Positions 1-9,195 of a stretch of 64,000 nt of DNA are shown piece by piece (position 1 is the first letter of the stretch; every line of letters starts with the position of its first letter). The translations under genes were made by a program, and so were the position numbers. This stretch comes from Phenylobacterium sp. (GTDB lineage Bacteria; Pseudomonadota; Alphaproteobacteria; Caulobacterales; Caulobacteraceae): NCBI RefSeq assembly GCF_030679875.1, contig NZ_JAUXSP010000011.1:1-64000 (forward strand), read 5' to 3'. Under the pieces are notes generated by a model that was given only the letters and a program-made list of their open reading frames with translations, made no database searches and was not told the origin of the DNA.

Positions 1-30
1 CTCGACATTGACCTTCACGCCGCCGCTCCA

Positions 31-46
31 TGTTTCACGTGAAACA
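31..46. other. parS: parS centromere site
   Basis: The sequence TGTTTCACGTGAAACA is a perfect 16-bp palindrome and matches the canonical bacterial parS site bound by ParB. It lies just downstream of rho. In Caulobacterales, parA/parB and the parS cluster sit on this side of the origin, about 8 kb away or less. Only one copy is inside the window; further copies would be expected left of position 1. The 30 bases before it contain no complete gene. Confidence 0.9.
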
Positions 47-67
47 CGACCTTCCGTACGCGGAAAG

Positions 68-1447
68 TCAGGTGTTCATCGACTGGAAGAAGTCCGCATT
101 GTTCTTCGACTGGCGCAGCTTGTCGATCAGGAACTCGATCGCGTCCTGCGGACCCATCGGGTTGAGAATCCGGCGCAGGACATAGGTCTTGGCCAGTTGA
201 TCCTTGGGCGTGGTGAGCTCTTCCTTGCGGGTGCCCGACTTGAGCACGTCGATGGCCGGGAAGATGCGTTTGTCGGCAACCTTGCGGTCCAGCACGATTT
301 CCGAGTTACCCGTGCCCTTGAACTCTTCGAAGATCACCTCGTCCATCCGCGAGCCCGTATCGATCAGGGCGGTGGCGATGATGGTCAGCGATCCGCCCTG
401 CTCCACATTCCGCGCCGCACCAAAGAAGCGTTTCGGCCGCTGCAGGGCGTTGGCGTCGACGCCGCCGGTCAGGACCTTGCCCGACGAGGGGACGGTGGCG
501 TTGTAGGCGCGGCCCAGGCGGGTGATGGAGTCTAGAAGGATGACGACGTCGTTCTTGTGCTCGACCAGGCGCTTGGCCTTTTCGATCACCATCTCGGCGA
601 CCTGCACGTGGCGGGTGGCCGGTTCGTCGAAGGTGGACGCAATGACCTCGCCGCGCACGGTGCGCTGCATGTCGGTCACTTCTTCCGGGCGCTCATCGAT
701 CAGCAGGACGATCAGATAGACCTCGGGGTGGTTGGCCTCGATGGACTTGGCGATGTTCTGGAGCATCACCGTCTTGCCGACCCGCGGCGGGGCGACGATC
801 AGACAGCGCTGGCCCTTGCCCAGGGGGGCGACGATGTCGATCACCCGGCCCGAACGGTCCTTCAGGGTCGGGTCATCGATCTCCATCCGCAGGCGCTCTT
901 CGGGATAGAGCGGGGTCAGGTTGTCGAAGTGGACCTTGTGGCGGACGTTCTCCGGGTCTTCGAAGTTGATCTGGTCGACCTTGACCAGGGCGAAATAGCG
1001 TTCGCCCTCCCGAGGGGCGCGGATGGCGCCGACCACGGAGTCGCCGGTGCGCAGGCCAAACTTCCGGATCTGGGAGGGGCTGACATAGATGTCGTCGGGG
1101 CCGGGCAGGTAGTTGGCCTCGGGGCTGCGCAGGAAGCCGAATCCGTCCGGCAAAACCTCCATGGTGCCCGACCCTGAGATCTCCACGCCTTCTTCGGCGA
1201 GGGTCTTCAGGATGCCGAACATCATGTCCTGCTTGCGCATCGAGTTGGCGTTCTCGATGTCCATCTGCTCGGCGAAGGTGAGCAGGTCGGAGGAGGATTT
1301 CTCCTTCAACTCCTGGAGCGACATCTTGGTCAGGCCCATGGCGGCGATCGCCTGGGAGGCCAGGGACGGCTCGTCCAGGTCGTTATCGCCCCCGCCGTCC
1401 TCGTCAGTCTGGCTCTCGAGGACTTGGGTTTCGGTGTCTTCGCTCAT
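68..1447 (-). CDS. rho: Transcription termination factor Rho
   Basis: Hexameric RNA-dependent ATPase that terminates transcription at unstructured, C-rich RNA. The protein has 459 residues. An acidic N-terminal extension (about 1-35, rich in D/E/G) precedes the Rho N domain. The cold-shock-like RNA-binding domain lies around 92-165 ([15 protein letters not shown] at its start). The ATPase core has Walker A APPRVGKT at 219-226, Walker B VVILLDS at 301-307, and the Q-loop near VLTGGVDAN. The ATG at 1445-1447 gives a full-length protein. It lies beside hemJ/hemH/hemE as in Caulobacter crescentus, on the parAB side of the origin. A short hairpin (51-67) follows its stop codon. Confidence 0.98.
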   Translation of the reverse strand: MSEDTETQVLESQTDEDGGGDNDLDEPSLASQAIAAMGLTKMSLQELKEKSSSDLLTFAEQMDIENANSMRKQDMMFGILKTLAEEGVEISGSGTMEVLPDGFGFLRSPEANYLPGPDDIYVSPSQIRKFGLRTGDSVVGAIRAPREGERYFALVKVDQINFEDPENVRHKVHFDNLTPLYPEERLRMEIDDPTLKDRSGRVIDIVAPLGKGQRCLIVAPPRVGKTVMLQNIAKSIEANHPEVYLIVLLIDERPEEVTDMQRTVRGEVIASTFDEPATRHVQVAEMVIEKAKRLVEHKNDVVILLDSITRLGRAYNATVPSSGKVLTGGVDANALQRPKRFFGAARNVEQGGSLTIIATALIDTGSRMDEVIFEEFKGTGNSEIVLDRKVADKRIFPAIDVLKSGTRKEELTTPKDQLAKTYVLRRILNPMGPQDAIEFLIDKLRQSKNNADFFQSMNT

Positions 1448-1689
1448 GGTCTTTGTAGGCTCTGATGGAGATTATTGGTCCGCGGGCCGGCCGGAGGGAG
1501 TCCGGGCGGGCGGGGACTTGAGGTGGGGCGTCGTCAAGAGCGGCGCCGGCTATGTTGTCTCGAGGACCGGGCCGTCGGCGGTAAACGCGCGGCGCCGGGA
1601 AAAGGCGGGGCGCGGGATGGCTCCCGCGTCCCTAGCCAAAACCACAGGCGAGGGCCTGCGGTCAATAGCCGTCTCTAGATCATGTGGGC

Positions 1690-2151
1690 TCAGCGGCCCC
1701 CAAATTCCAGGGTCACGGCCAGCACCGCGACGACGGCGATCAGGAAGGGGATCTCGTTGGTCGCCCGCCAGAACTTCGCCGAGCGGGGACGTTCGCCCGC
1801 CGCGATCTTCTTCCGCGCCCCAGCCAGCATGCCGTGCCAGCCCGAGAGGAAGGTCACCAGGGCGAGCTTGAGCATCATCCAGGGCTGCAGCAGGAAGCTC
1901 CAGCCCTGACCCATGGCGTGCACATGGTAGAGGATCAGGCTGAGGCCGAAGATCCAGGTGATCACCATCGAGGGGTTGATGATGATCCGCAGCAGCTTGG
2001 CCTCCCACACCTTGAAGTGGGCGTCGAACTCGCTGCCGGGCGGCGCGGTCTCGGTGTGATAGGCGTAGAGCCTGGGCAGGTACATCATCCCCGCCATCCA
2101 GGCGATCACCGCGATGATGTGCAGGCCCCGAAGCAGATCATACCAGTTCAT
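1690..2151 (-). CDS. hemJ: Protoporphyrinogen oxidase HemJ
   Basis: Small integral membrane protein of the HemJ (UPF0093) family, which oxidises protoporphyrinogen IX to protoporphyrin IX in many alphaproteobacteria that lack HemG and HemY. The start MNWYDLLRGLHIIAVIAWMA is typical, giving 153 residues. Four hydrophobic segments are visible, with the conserved His in the first helix (LHIIAVIAWMAGMMYLPRL) and the Trp-rich WEAKLLRIIINP and SGWHG motifs. Its ATG overlaps the hemH stop by 4 bp, so translation is probably coupled. A longer reading frame extends upstream, but it runs into hemH and the extension is low-complexity. The role as the missing oxidase fits its position in a hemE-hemH-hemJ block. 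Confidence 0.93.
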   Translation of the reverse strand: MNWYDLLRGLHIIAVIAWMAGMMYLPRLYAYHTETAPPGSEFDAHFKVWEAKLLRIIINPSMVITWIFGLSLILYHVHAMGQGWSFLLQPWMMLKLALVTFLSGWHGMLAGARKKIAAGERPRSAKFWRATNEIPFLIAVVAVLAVTLEFGGR

Positions 2152-3188
2152 GCCGCCCTCCCCGTCTTGCAGGCGCATTTTCCATAGGCCGCGGGACAGG
2201 TCCAGCCGCCGGCCGGCGCCACGGCGGCCCCGCTGTCCAGGGCGTCCAGCACCATGGCCTTCAGTCCGCCGATGAAGTCCGGCGTCACGCCGAGCGCTGG
2301 AACCCGCAGATAGGGCGAACACCCGATGGCCTCAGCGATTTCGGCATATTCGTGGTCCAGCTCCACCAGGGTCTCCACATGTTCGGAGACGAAGGCGATG
2401 GGGGTCAGCAGCACCCCACGATCATCGGCCTTGGCCTGGCGAATGGCGTCCTCGGTGGACGGCCCGATCCAGGCCAGGGGCCCGACCTTGCTCTGGTAGC
2501 AGACCTGCCAGTCGGGCAGGTCAGGCAGCAGGGCCGCCACGGCGCCGGCGGTGGCCTCCACCTGCGCCTGGTAGGGATCGCCGTCCTTGATCACCTTTTC
2601 CGGCAGGCCATGTGCGGAGAACAAAAGGCGTACATTGGCGGGCCGGCCGGCGGCCTCCCAGGTCTCGGCGATCTTGGCCGCATGGGCGGCGACCAGCCTG
2701 GCCTCGGTGGGATAGCAGCACACGGCCCGCGAAACGCCTGGACCGCGATAGATCTTGGCCCAGTCCTTCAGGGACGAGGCCGTGGTGGTGGTGGAAAACT
2801 GCGGATAGAGCGGCAGCAGCACGATTTCGTCCGGGGCGTACTCCGCCACCTCGGCTGCTGTCGCCTTGGCCCTGGGGTTCCAATAGCGCATGGCGATGAA
2901 GATCCGGGTCTCCAGCTCCGGCGCAGCGACCGACAGGGCGGTTTCCAGGGCGCGGGCCTGGGCTTGGGTCTCCGGCAACAGGGGCGAGCCGCCCCCCATG
3001 ATCGCGTAGTTGGCCTGGGCGCTCTTCTTGCGGGTGGTGGAGATCAGGGCCGCCAGGGCGTAGCGGGCCGGGGCCGGCAGCCCGATAATGGCCGGGTCAC
3101 GGAACAGGTTGAAGAGGAAGGGCTGGACGGACTCCGGGCCATCAGGGCCGCCCAGATTGAACAGGACGACCGCAAGCTTCTTCTTCAT
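2148..3188 (-). CDS. hemH: Ferrochelatase
   Basis: Inserts Fe2+ into protoporphyrin IX, the last step of protoheme synthesis. The protein has 346 residues, usual for the family. It opens with LAVVLFNLGGPDGPESVQPF, the typical N-terminal signature. The catalytic His is in LLFSAHGLPEKV, and the metal-handling Glu region is PIAFVSEHVETLVELDHEY. The C-terminus holds several Cys (CPAAYGKCACK), which may support the Fe-S type seen in some alphaproteobacterial ferrochelatases; that is an inference. The start codon abuts the hemE stop codon directly, and the end overlaps hemJ. Confidence 0.97.
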   Translation of the reverse strand: MKKKLAVVLFNLGGPDGPESVQPFLFNLFRDPAIIGLPAPARYALAALISTTRKKSAQANYAIMGGGSPLLPETQAQARALETALSVAAPELETRIFIAMRYWNPRAKATAAEVAEYAPDEIVLLPLYPQFSTTTTASSLKDWAKIYRGPGVSRAVCCYPTEARLVAAHAAKIAETWEAAGRPANVRLLFSAHGLPEKVIKDGDPYQAQVEATAGAVAALLPDLPDWQVCYQSKVGPLAWIGPSTEDAIRQAKADDRGVLLTPIAFVSEHVETLVELDHEYAEIAEAIGCSPYLRVPALGVTPDFIGGLKAMVLDALDSGAAVAPAGGWTCPAAYGKCACKTGRAA

Positions 3189-4220
3189 CTAGGTCCCCGT
3201 CACGCGGCGAACGGCGCGCTCGATATGTTCCACCGGGGTGTCTGGCAAAACCCCATGGCCGAGGTTGAAGATATAGGGACCCTTGCCCCACTGTTCGATC
3301 AGCGCGTCGATGCGGGCGTCCATGGCCGGGCCGCCGGCCCGCAGCAGAAGATTGTCCAAGGCCCCCTGGATCGCCTTGCCGCCGGCCTGGATCTTCTGGC
3401 CCTGGGCGGCGCTGGCCTGGGTGTCCAACGCGACCGCCTGCACAGGGACCCGGGCGGCGTAGTTGTCCACCAGGGCCCCGGCCCCCCGGGGAAAGCCGAT
3501 GAAGGGGGTGTCAACGCCGGCGGCGCGGACCTTCTCGATAATCGCCACATGCGGACGGATGACGATCCGCTCGAAGACGTCCTCGGCCAGGCCCTCGGCC
3601 CAGCTCTCGAACAGCTTCAGGGCCTGGGCGCCGGCCTTGGCCTGCATGACCAGGTAGCGGGCGGTGGACTCCACCAGGATGTCCAGCAGGCGGTCCAGAG
3701 CCTCAGGGTTCTGATAGGCGTAGGTCCGGGCCCCAGACCGGTCAGAGCCCCGGCCCTCGATCATATAGGTGGCCACCGTCCAGGGCGCGCCGGCGAACCC
3801 GATCAGGGCGCGCTCCGGCTCCAGTTCAGCCCGCACCCGGGTCAGGGTTTCGCCAATCTCGGAAAGCCTGCCGGTCGAGGCTTCAATCTGGGCCTCCATG
3901 GCCGAAAGCTCAGGCAGCTCGCCCAGCCTCGGGCCTTCCCCCGTCTCGAACCAGACCTTTTGGCCGAGCGCCTTGGGCAAGAGCAGGATGTCGGCGAAGA
4001 CGATGGCCGCATCAAAGGGAAAGCGCCGCATGGGCTGCAGGGTCGCCTCGGCGGCCATCTGCGGGTTGTGGCAGAAGGCGATGAAGTCCGGCGCCCGGGT
4101 GCGGAGCTCACGATACTCGGGCAGAGACCGTCCAGCCTGGCGCATGAACCAGACGGGGGGACGATCGAGGGTTTCGCCGGCCAGGGCGCGCAGGAGGCGG
4201 GGCTTTGCGGTGTCGCTCAT
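3189..4220 (-). CDS. hemE: Uroporphyrinogen decarboxylase
   Basis: Converts uroporphyrinogen III to coproporphyrinogen III. With the ATG at 4218-4220 (MSDTAKPRLLRALAGE) the protein has 343 residues, the usual family length; the frame stays open upstream but that part is not HemE-like. Signatures: PPVWFMRQAGRSLPEYR (about 20-37), with the Arg/Gln/Arg that bind the tetrapyrrole carboxylates, and GFAGAPWTVATYMIEG. It borders the origin, as hemE does in Caulobacter crescentus, and its promoter must lie inside the origin region. First gene of hemE-hemH-hemJ. Confidence 0.97.
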   Translation of the reverse strand: MSDTAKPRLLRALAGETLDRPPVWFMRQAGRSLPEYRELRTRAPDFIAFCHNPQMAAEATLQPMRRFPFDAAIVFADILLLPKALGQKVWFETGEGPRLGELPELSAMEAQIEASTGRLSEIGETLTRVRAELEPERALIGFAGAPWTVATYMIEGRGSDRSGARTYAYQNPEALDRLLDILVESTARYLVMQAKAGAQALKLFESWAEGLAEDVFERIVIRPHVAIIEKVRAAGVDTPFIGFPRGAGALVDNYAARVPVQAVALDTQASAAQGQKIQAGGKAIQGALDNLLLRAGGPAMDARIDALIEQWGKGPYIFNLGHGVLPDTPVEHIERAVRRVTGT

Positions 4221-4480
4221 GCCAAGCCTTAAAGCCGCTCTGATGGCCAGGCTCAAGCCTTCTGGTCGTGGGTCGCGGCGGCTTGTCCCAAGTCCCCGCC
4301 CTTCTTCCTGATAGAAAGAGATTGTTTGGGAAGATGAGGTGGTAGGGCCGGTCAGACCCGGGGATAAGCCCAATGAGGCCTCGCCATACCGACCCCGCCC
4401 ACAGTTCGCCCACCCTCTGTCCCAGCCTCGCGACCGATCCTGTGAGTCATGGGCATAAGCCTCCAGCCTCGCCACAATCC

Positions 4481-4495
4481 TTAACAAAACCTTAA
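4481..4495. promoter_or_regulatory. CtrA binding box 1
   Basis: TTAACAAAACCTTAA matches the TTAA-N7-TTAA consensus perfectly. CtrA is the cell-cycle response regulator that represses origin firing in Caulobacterales by binding inside the origin. A promoter role for hemE is also possible. Confidence 0.8.
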
Positions 4496-4548
4496 GGCGC
4501 ATCCGGGCCCAGGCTGAGGACGACCCTGTCTGCGAGCTCGCCCCTGTG

Positions 4549-4563
4549 TTTACCTTTCGTTAA
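4549..4563. promoter_or_regulatory. CtrA binding box 2
   Basis: TTTACCTTTCGTTAA has one mismatch to TTAA-N7-TTAA. It is 68 bp from box 1, about six and a half helical turns. Confidence 0.65.
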
Positions 4564-4750
4564 GGTTTTCCCCGGCGGGTGATCCTGTGCGTGAACACGC
4601 GCCCGGCGACGGGCTTGTCCCACGCTTGGTCTTAGGCGCCGACCTGGAGGGTATAAGTCTGCGCCTATCCCCAAGCTCGTGCGCCTCGGCTAAGAGACTT
4701 ATCGACTCTCTCGTCCCCAAGAGCATTTTGTCGCAGGCCGCCGCACCGGT

Positions 4751-5593
4751 ATGACCCTTCCGCGCATCGCCACCTATTTTCACCTGCACCTGGTCTCCGA
4801 CTCCACCGGCGAGACCCTGAACGCCATGGCGCGCGCGGTGTGCGCCCGGTTCGACGACGTCCTGCCCATCGAGCACATCTATGCCCTCGTGCGATCGCAA
4901 CGGCAGCTGGACCGGGCCCTGGCCGACATCGAGTCCGCGCCGGGCCTGGTCATTCACACCATTGTCGATGCAGAGCTGCGCGCGGCCCTGGAGGACGGAT
5001 GCCGCCGGCTGGAGATCGCCTGTATCGCGGCCCTCGATCCCCTGGTCTCAGCGGTGTCGCGCTATCTCGGCCTGGCCACCTCGACCCGTGTGGGCGCCCA
5101 GCACGCTCTGGATCACGAGTATTTCAACCGCATGGACGCCCTGAACTACGCCATCGGCCACGATGACGGCCAGGGCGGCCAGGACCTGGAGCAGGCCGAT
5201 GTGGTCCTGGTCGGGGTGTCGCGGACGTCCAAGACACCCACCTGCATTTATCTGGCCCATCGCGGGGTGCGGGCGGCCAATGTGCCCCTGGTCCCCACCC
5301 AGGCGATCCCCGACAAGCTGCTGCAGCTCAAGAACACCCTGGTGGTAGGGCTGACCATCTCGCCGGACCGGCTGATCCAGATCCGCCGCAACCGCCTGCT
5401 CAGCCTCAAGGAAAACCGCACCTCGGCCTATATTGACGTCGACAATGTCCGCGAGGAGATCGTCCAGGCCCGCCGGCTCTATGAACGCCAGGGCTGGCCA
5501 GTGATCGACGTCACCCGCCGCTCGGTGGAGGAGACGGCCGCGGCGGTGATGAACCTGCTCACCTCCGGCCGCCAGGTGGACATACTCGGATGA
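4751..5593 (+). CDS. ppsR: Pyruvate, phosphate dikinase regulatory protein (kinase/pyrophosphorylase, DUF299)
   Basis: Bifunctional serine/threonine kinase and Pi-dependent pyrophosphorylase family that switches pyruvate phosphate dikinase or PEP synthase off and on. The protein has 280 residues. It opens with YFHLHLVSDSTGETLNAMAR, the family N-terminal signature, and carries the P-loop-like GVSRTSKT at 154-161. Which target enzyme it controls cannot be told from this window. It is the first gene to the right of the origin, as in Caulobacter crescentus, and overlaps maf by 4 bp. Confidence 0.93.
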   Translation: MTLPRIATYFHLHLVSDSTGETLNAMARAVCARFDDVLPIEHIYALVRSQRQLDRALADIESAPGLVIHTIVDAELRAALEDGCRRLEIACIAALDPLVSAVSRYLGLATSTRVGAQHALDHEYFNRMDALNYAIGHDDGQGGQDLEQADVVLVGVSRTSKTPTCIYLAHRGVRAANVPLVPTQAIPDKLLQLKNTLVVGLTISPDRLIQIRRNRLLSLKENRTSAYIDVDNVREEIVQARRLYERQGWPVIDVTRRSVEETAAAVMNLLTSGRQVDILG

Positions 5594-6183
5594 CCCGGAT
5601 CATTCTCGCCTCACAGAGCCTCGCCCGCAGCCAGCTTCTCGCCGGGGCCGGCGTGATGTTCGACAAGATCGTGTCCGGGGTCGACGAGGACCTGATCAAG
5701 GCCCGCATCCAGGGCGAGGGCGGCAGCCCGCGGGCGGTCGCCCAGGCCCTGGCCGACGTCAAGGCGGTGACGGTCTCCCACCACCAGCCCGGTCTGGTCA
5801 TCGGGGCCGACCAGACCCTGGAGTTCGAAGGCGTCCTCTATGACAAGGCCCCCAGCCTGGAGGCGGCCCGGGCGCGCCTGCTGGCCCTGCGCGGCAAGCC
5901 CCATCATCTCCACTCGGCCGTGACCCTGGCCCAGGATGGGGAGGTGCTCTGGTCTGAGACGGCCAGCGCCACCCTGACCATGCGGGACTTCTCCGAGCCC
6001 TTCCTCGACGCCTACCTGGAAATGGAGGGCGAGGGCCTGTTGGGTTCGGTGGGCTGCTACCGGCTCGAAGGTCCAGGCGCCCAGCTGTTTGCTGATATCG
6101 AGGGGGACTACTTCGCCATACTTGGCCTGCCTCTGCTGGGCGTCCTCGACCAACTGCGTCAGCGCGGGGCCTTGACCCCATGA
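5590..6183 (+). CDS. maf: Maf-family nucleotide pyrophosphatase
   Basis: Hydrolyses non-canonical or modified nucleoside triphosphates to the monophosphate (house-cleaning), and Maf proteins also affect septation. The protein has 197 residues, standard length. The N-terminal [18 protein letters not shown] fits the family ASxSxxRxxLL motif, and [12 protein letters not shown] holds the catalytic Asp. Start and stop both overlap neighbours (ATGA with ppsR and aroE), so it is inside a coupled operon. Substrate subtype (dTTP/UTP versus m7GTP) cannot be assigned with certainty. Confidence 0.93.
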   Translation: MTRIILASQSLARSQLLAGAGVMFDKIVSGVDEDLIKARIQGEGGSPRAVAQALADVKAVTVSHHQPGLVIGADQTLEFEGVLYDKAPSLEAARARLLALRGKPHHLHSAVTLAQDGEVLWSETASATLTMRDFSEPFLDAYLEMEGEGLLGSVGCYRLEGPGAQLFADIEGDYFAILGLPLLGVLDQLRQRGALTP

Positions 6184-7046
6184 GCCGGTCGCTGACGGGC
6201 GCCGCCCGGGTCGCCGGCGTGGTGGGCGCGCCCGTCCGCCATTCCCTGAGCCCGCTGATCCACAACGCCTGGATCTCGGCGGCCGGTCTGGACGCCGCCT
6301 ATGTCCCGTTCAGCCCGCCTGAGTCCGGCTTTGCGGCTCTGATCGAAGGCCTGCGCGGCGGCGCGATCGTCGGCCTCAATGTCACCCTGCCCTTCAAGGA
6401 GCAGGCCCTGGCTCTGGCCGACGCCCGAAGTGCGGCGGCCGAAGCCGCGGGCGCAGCCAATCTGCTGCTCTTTGCGTCCGATGGGACCATTCGCGCCGAC
6501 AATACCGATGGGACGGGCCTGCTGGCCGCCTTCGCCGAACAGGCGCCGGGGTTTGACCCGCGCGCCGCGCCGGTGGTCATCCTGGGGGCCGGCGGCGCCG
6601 CCCGCGGCGCGGCCGCGGCCTTTGTGGCGGCCGGCGCCCCGGAGGTGCGGATCCTCAACCGCACCCTGGCCAGGGCTCAGAGCCTGGCCGACAGCCTCGG
6701 CGATCACGTCACGGCGCTGGGCCTCGACCAGGCGACCGGCGCCTTTGCGGACGCCGGGGCGGTGATCAACGCCACCTCGGCGGGGCTGTCGGGCCAGGGC
6801 GGCCTTGATGTTCCGATCAAGTCCGCCCCGACAGACTGCGTGGTCATGGACATGGTCTATAAGCCGCTCAACACGCCCTTCCTGGCCCAGGCGCAGGCCG
6901 AGGGCCGCCGCACCGTCGATGGCCTGGCCATGCTGATCGGCCAGGCGGTCCCGTCCTTCACCGCCTTCTTCGGGGTTTTGCCCCCTCCGGGGGTGGACGT
7001 TCGGGCCCTGGCCCTTGAGACTTTGGGGCTCAAAGAGAGGAGCTGA
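6180..7046 (+). CDS. aroE: Shikimate dehydrogenase (NADP+)
   Basis: Reduces 3-dehydroshikimate to shikimate in aromatic amino acid synthesis. The protein has 288 residues. The shikimate-binding motif [14 protein letters not shown] is near 16-29, and [13 protein letters not shown] carries the catalytic Lys. ADNTDGTG holds the catalytic Asp region, and the dinucleotide-binding loop is [14 protein letters not shown]. The C-terminal helix region ([15 protein letters not shown]) is complete. The ATG overlaps the maf stop by 4 bp. Confidence 0.96.
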   Translation: MSRSLTGAARVAGVVGAPVRHSLSPLIHNAWISAAGLDAAYVPFSPPESGFAALIEGLRGGAIVGLNVTLPFKEQALALADARSAAAEAAGAANLLLFASDGTIRADNTDGTGLLAAFAEQAPGFDPRAAPVVILGAGGAARGAAAAFVAAGAPEVRILNRTLARAQSLADSLGDHVTALGLDQATGAFADAGAVINATSAGLSGQGGLDVPIKSAPTDCVVMDMVYKPLNTPFLAQAQAEGRRTVDGLAMLIGQAVPSFTAFFGVLPPPGVDVRALALETLGLKERS

Positions 7047-7052
7047 GTCGAG

Positions 7053-7697
7053 ATGCTGCTTATTGGTCTGACCGGCTCCATCGGCATGGGCAAGTCCACC
7101 ACCGCGGCCATGTTCCGCGAGCATGGGACGCCGGTCTATGACGCCGACGCCGCGGTGCATGACCTCTATGACGTCGGCGGCGCCGCAGTGGGGCCGGTTG
7201 GCGAGGCCTTCCCCGGCGTGGTCCAGGGCGGCGCGGTGGACCGTGAACTGCTTCGCCAGCAGGTGCTCGGGGACCCCGAAGCGCTGAAGCGGCTGAACGC
7301 CATCGTCCATCCCCTGGTCGGTCTCGATCGCCAGGCCTTCTTCGCCGAGGCCCAGGCCAAGGGCGCCGACATGGTGGTCCTGGACATACCCCTGCTCTAC
7401 GAAACCGGCGGTGACGCCCGGATGGACGCCGTCGTGGTGGTCAGCGCCCCGGCCTCCATGCAGCGCGAGCGGGTCCTGGCCAGGCCTGGCATGACGCCGG
7501 ACCGGTTCGACGCGATCCTGGCCCAGCAGATGGCGGACGCCGAAAAGCGCGCCCGGGCCCACTACATTGTCGACACCGGCCGCGGTCTCGATCACGCCAG
7601 GCGCCAGGTCACGGAAATCGTGAACGCCCTGCGCGCCCGCACCGCCGGGTCGAGCGCACCTCCCCCGGTTGAAGCTCAAACCAAACCGGGCCATTGA
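7053..7697 (+). CDS. coaE: Dephospho-CoA kinase
   Basis: Phosphorylates the 3'-OH of dephospho-CoA, the last step of coenzyme A synthesis. The protein has 214 residues. Walker [10 protein letters not shown] is at 8-16; the acceptor-binding region follows ([12 protein letters not shown]), with the conserved [12 protein letters not shown] segment. It starts 6 bp after aroE and ends 6 bp before dnaQ, in the same operon. A short non-conserved Ala/Pro tail follows the kinase fold. Confidence 0.95.
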   Translation: MLLIGLTGSIGMGKSTTAAMFREHGTPVYDADAAVHDLYDVGGAAVGPVGEAFPGVVQGGAVDRELLRQQVLGDPEALKRLNAIVHPLVGLDRQAFFAEAQAKGADMVVLDIPLLYETGGDARMDAVVVVSAPASMQRERVLARPGMTPDRFDAILAQQMADAEKRARAHYIVDTGRGLDHARRQVTEIVNALRARTAGSSAPPPVEAQTKPGH

Positions 7698-7703
7698 AGC
7701 CGC

Positions 7704-8408
7704 ATGGCCCGCGAAATCGTCCTCGACACGGAAACCACCGGCTTTGAGCCCCGCGAGGGCCACCGCCTGGTGGAGCTGGCCTGTCTGGAGATCGAGGACT
7801 TCGTCCCCACCGGCAAGACCTTCCACTGCTATATCGACCCCGAGCGGGACATGCCGCCGGAGGCCGAAAAGGTGCACGGCCTGTCGGCGGACTTTCTGCG
7901 CGGCAAGCCTAAGTTCCAGGCGCCAGAGGTGGTCGAGGCCTTCCTCGATTTCGTCGGGGACGCCCCGATCGTGGCCCACAATGCGGCCTTCGACCGGACC
8001 TTTGTGAACTTCGAGCTCGGCCTCTGCGGGCGTATCGAGATCATCGAGCACCGCTGGGTGGACACCCTGGTGCTGGCCCGGGCCCGCTTTCCCGGCATGG
8101 CCAATTCCCTGGACGCCCTGTGCCGACGCTTCAAGATTTCCCTGACCGACCGGGAAAAGCACGGGGCGCTGATCGACGCCCGGCTGCTGGCCGACGTCTA
8201 TCTGGAGCTGAAGGGCGGGCGCGAACGTCGGCTTGAACTGGCCCCGGCCATGGTCGCCCAGGCGGTCGGCGCGGCCCGCCAGGCGAGCTACGGCGCTCGG
8301 CCCAGGCCGCTCGCCGTGCGGGCCAGTGACATGGAACGCGAACGCCACGCGGCCTTTGTCCGCGACGTGGTCAAGTCGGACCTGCTCTGGAAGAAGCACG
8401 GGATCTAG
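7704..8408 (+). CDS. dnaQ: DNA polymerase III epsilon subunit (3'-5' proofreading exonuclease)
   Basis: Proofreading subunit of the replicative polymerase core. The protein has 234 residues. The DEDDh exonuclease motifs are present: Exo I VLDTETTGFEP (D8, E10), Exo II AHNAAFDRTFVNFEL, and Exo III HGALIDARLLADVY with the catalytic His and Asp. A C-terminal tail of about 50 residues probably includes the segment that contacts the alpha subunit. Last gene of the ppsR-maf-aroE-coaE-dnaQ block, convergent with secB. Confidence 0.96.
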   Translation: MAREIVLDTETTGFEPREGHRLVELACLEIEDFVPTGKTFHCYIDPERDMPPEAEKVHGLSADFLRGKPKFQAPEVVEAFLDFVGDAPIVAHNAAFDRTFVNFELGLCGRIEIIEHRWVDTLVLARARFPGMANSLDALCRRFKISLTDREKHGALIDARLLADVYLELKGGRERRLELAPAMVAQAVGAARQASYGARPRPLAVRASDMERERHAAFVRDVVKSDLLWKKHGI

Positions 8409-8417
8409 ATACGAAAA

Positions 8418-8436
8418 CGGCGCCCCAAGGGCGCCG
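8418..8436 (-). terminator. Rho-independent terminator of secB (possibly bidirectional)
   Basis: Perfect 8-bp stem CGGCGCCC/GGGCGCCG with a 3-nt loop. Read on the minus strand it is followed by a TTTT run, as expected for an intrinsic terminator of secB. It lies between the convergent genes dnaQ and secB. Confidence 0.75.
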
Positions 8437-8462
8437 CTGACGTCAGTCCGCCGGCCTGGCGA

Positions 8463-8969
8463 TCAGGCGTGGCCGATCTCGCCCATCTGGGACAGATCCC
8501 CCTGAGCCTTGCGGGCCGCATAGACCCCGGCGAAGTCGATGGGATCCAGCAGGAAGGGCGGGAAGCCCCCATCGGAGGTCACATCGGCGATCACCCGGCG
8601 GGCGAAGGGGAAGAGGAAGCGCGGGCAGTCCACCAGCAGCACCTGCTCCAGATCCTCTGGCGCGACGCCATTGATCCCGAACACGCCGCCATAGAGCAGC
8701 TCCACATGGAACACCGGGCCGTCTTCCCGCGCGGCCCGGGCCGAAAGCTTCAGATCCACCTCGAACAGACCATCCTCGCGGCCCCGGGCGTTCATCTCGA
8801 CCCCAAGATCGATCTGCGGCTGGGCGCCGGTTCCCCGCAGAGCGTCGGGCGCGCGGGGGTTTTCAAAGGACAGATCCCGGATGAACTGGGCCAGGATGCG
8901 CACGCCTGGGACAAAGGCCTCAGCGCCGTTCGGCAGGCCGCCGGGGGCGGCGGCGTCGGTGTCGGTCAT
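8463..8969 (-). CDS. secB: Protein-export chaperone SecB
   Basis: Tetrameric cytosolic chaperone that keeps preproteins unfolded and hands them to SecA. The protein has 168 residues. The core begins at [14 protein letters not shown] and continues through [21 protein letters not shown] and the [32 protein letters not shown] signature region. The first ~20 residues are Ala/Gly-rich and not conserved. Divergent from the Tim44-like gene, an arrangement common in alphaproteobacteria. Confidence 0.97.
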   Translation of the reverse strand: MTDTDAAAPGGLPNGAEAFVPGVRILAQFIRDLSFENPRAPDALRGTGAQPQIDLGVEMNARGREDGLFEVDLKLSARAAREDGPVFHVELLYGGVFGINGVAPEDLEQVLLVDCPRFLFPFARRVIADVTSDGGFPPFLLDPIDFAGVYAARKAQGDLSQMGEIGHA

Positions 8970-9195
8970 GCACGTCTGTCCGTTCTGGGAGGCCAGGCCG
9001 GCGACAGAGCCGGCCGCAATGTGGCGGGAAAACCCGCCCTTTCCTGGCGCGGGCTGCTAACATGGGCCCCTGCCTGATGCAACGTCGGTCCTGACGCCGG
9101 CGTTTCGAGGGACTATATAAGACCGACCGACTATAAAACCCCGCAAGGGCCGCGTTTCTGGCCCGCTCGCCCACTGAAGCTCACGAGAGACCCGC

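Larger units (their letters stand above)
4221..4750. other. Chromosomal replication origin (Cori-like)
   Basis: This 530-bp gap carries no credible gene and separates divergent hemE and ppsR, exactly where Caulobacter crescentus has Cori. Seen directly: a perfect CtrA box TTAA-N7-TTAA (4481-4495) and a near-perfect one, TTTA-N7-TTAA (4549-4563). There are three 9-mers with two mismatches to the DnaA box TTATCCACA: TTATCCCCG (4359-4367, minus), CTATCCCCA (4665-4673) and TTATCGACT (4699-4707). Two related weaker sites, CGATCCTGT (4435-4443) and TGATCCTGT (4580-4588), resemble the G-type weak DnaA sites known from Caulobacter. GAnTC methylation sites for CcrM occur at 4444-4448 and 4704-4708. 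The identification rests on synteny plus site content. Confidence 0.88.

Noticed and set aside
1-30. Start of mnmE at the left edge
   Set aside because: An ATG is present on the minus strand at 6-8 but only eight bases follow, too few to support a call.
2352-4232. 626-residue plus-strand frame across hemH and hemE
   Set aside because: Antisense to two certain genes; composition typical of GC-driven artefacts.
4492-4957. Short minus-strand frames in the origin region
   Set aside because: They cover CtrA and DnaA sites and the ppsR start, lack ribosome binding sites and show no homology pattern.
6159-8399. 746-residue minus-strand frame across aroE, coaE and dnaQ
   Set aside because: Shadow of three well-defined plus-strand genes.
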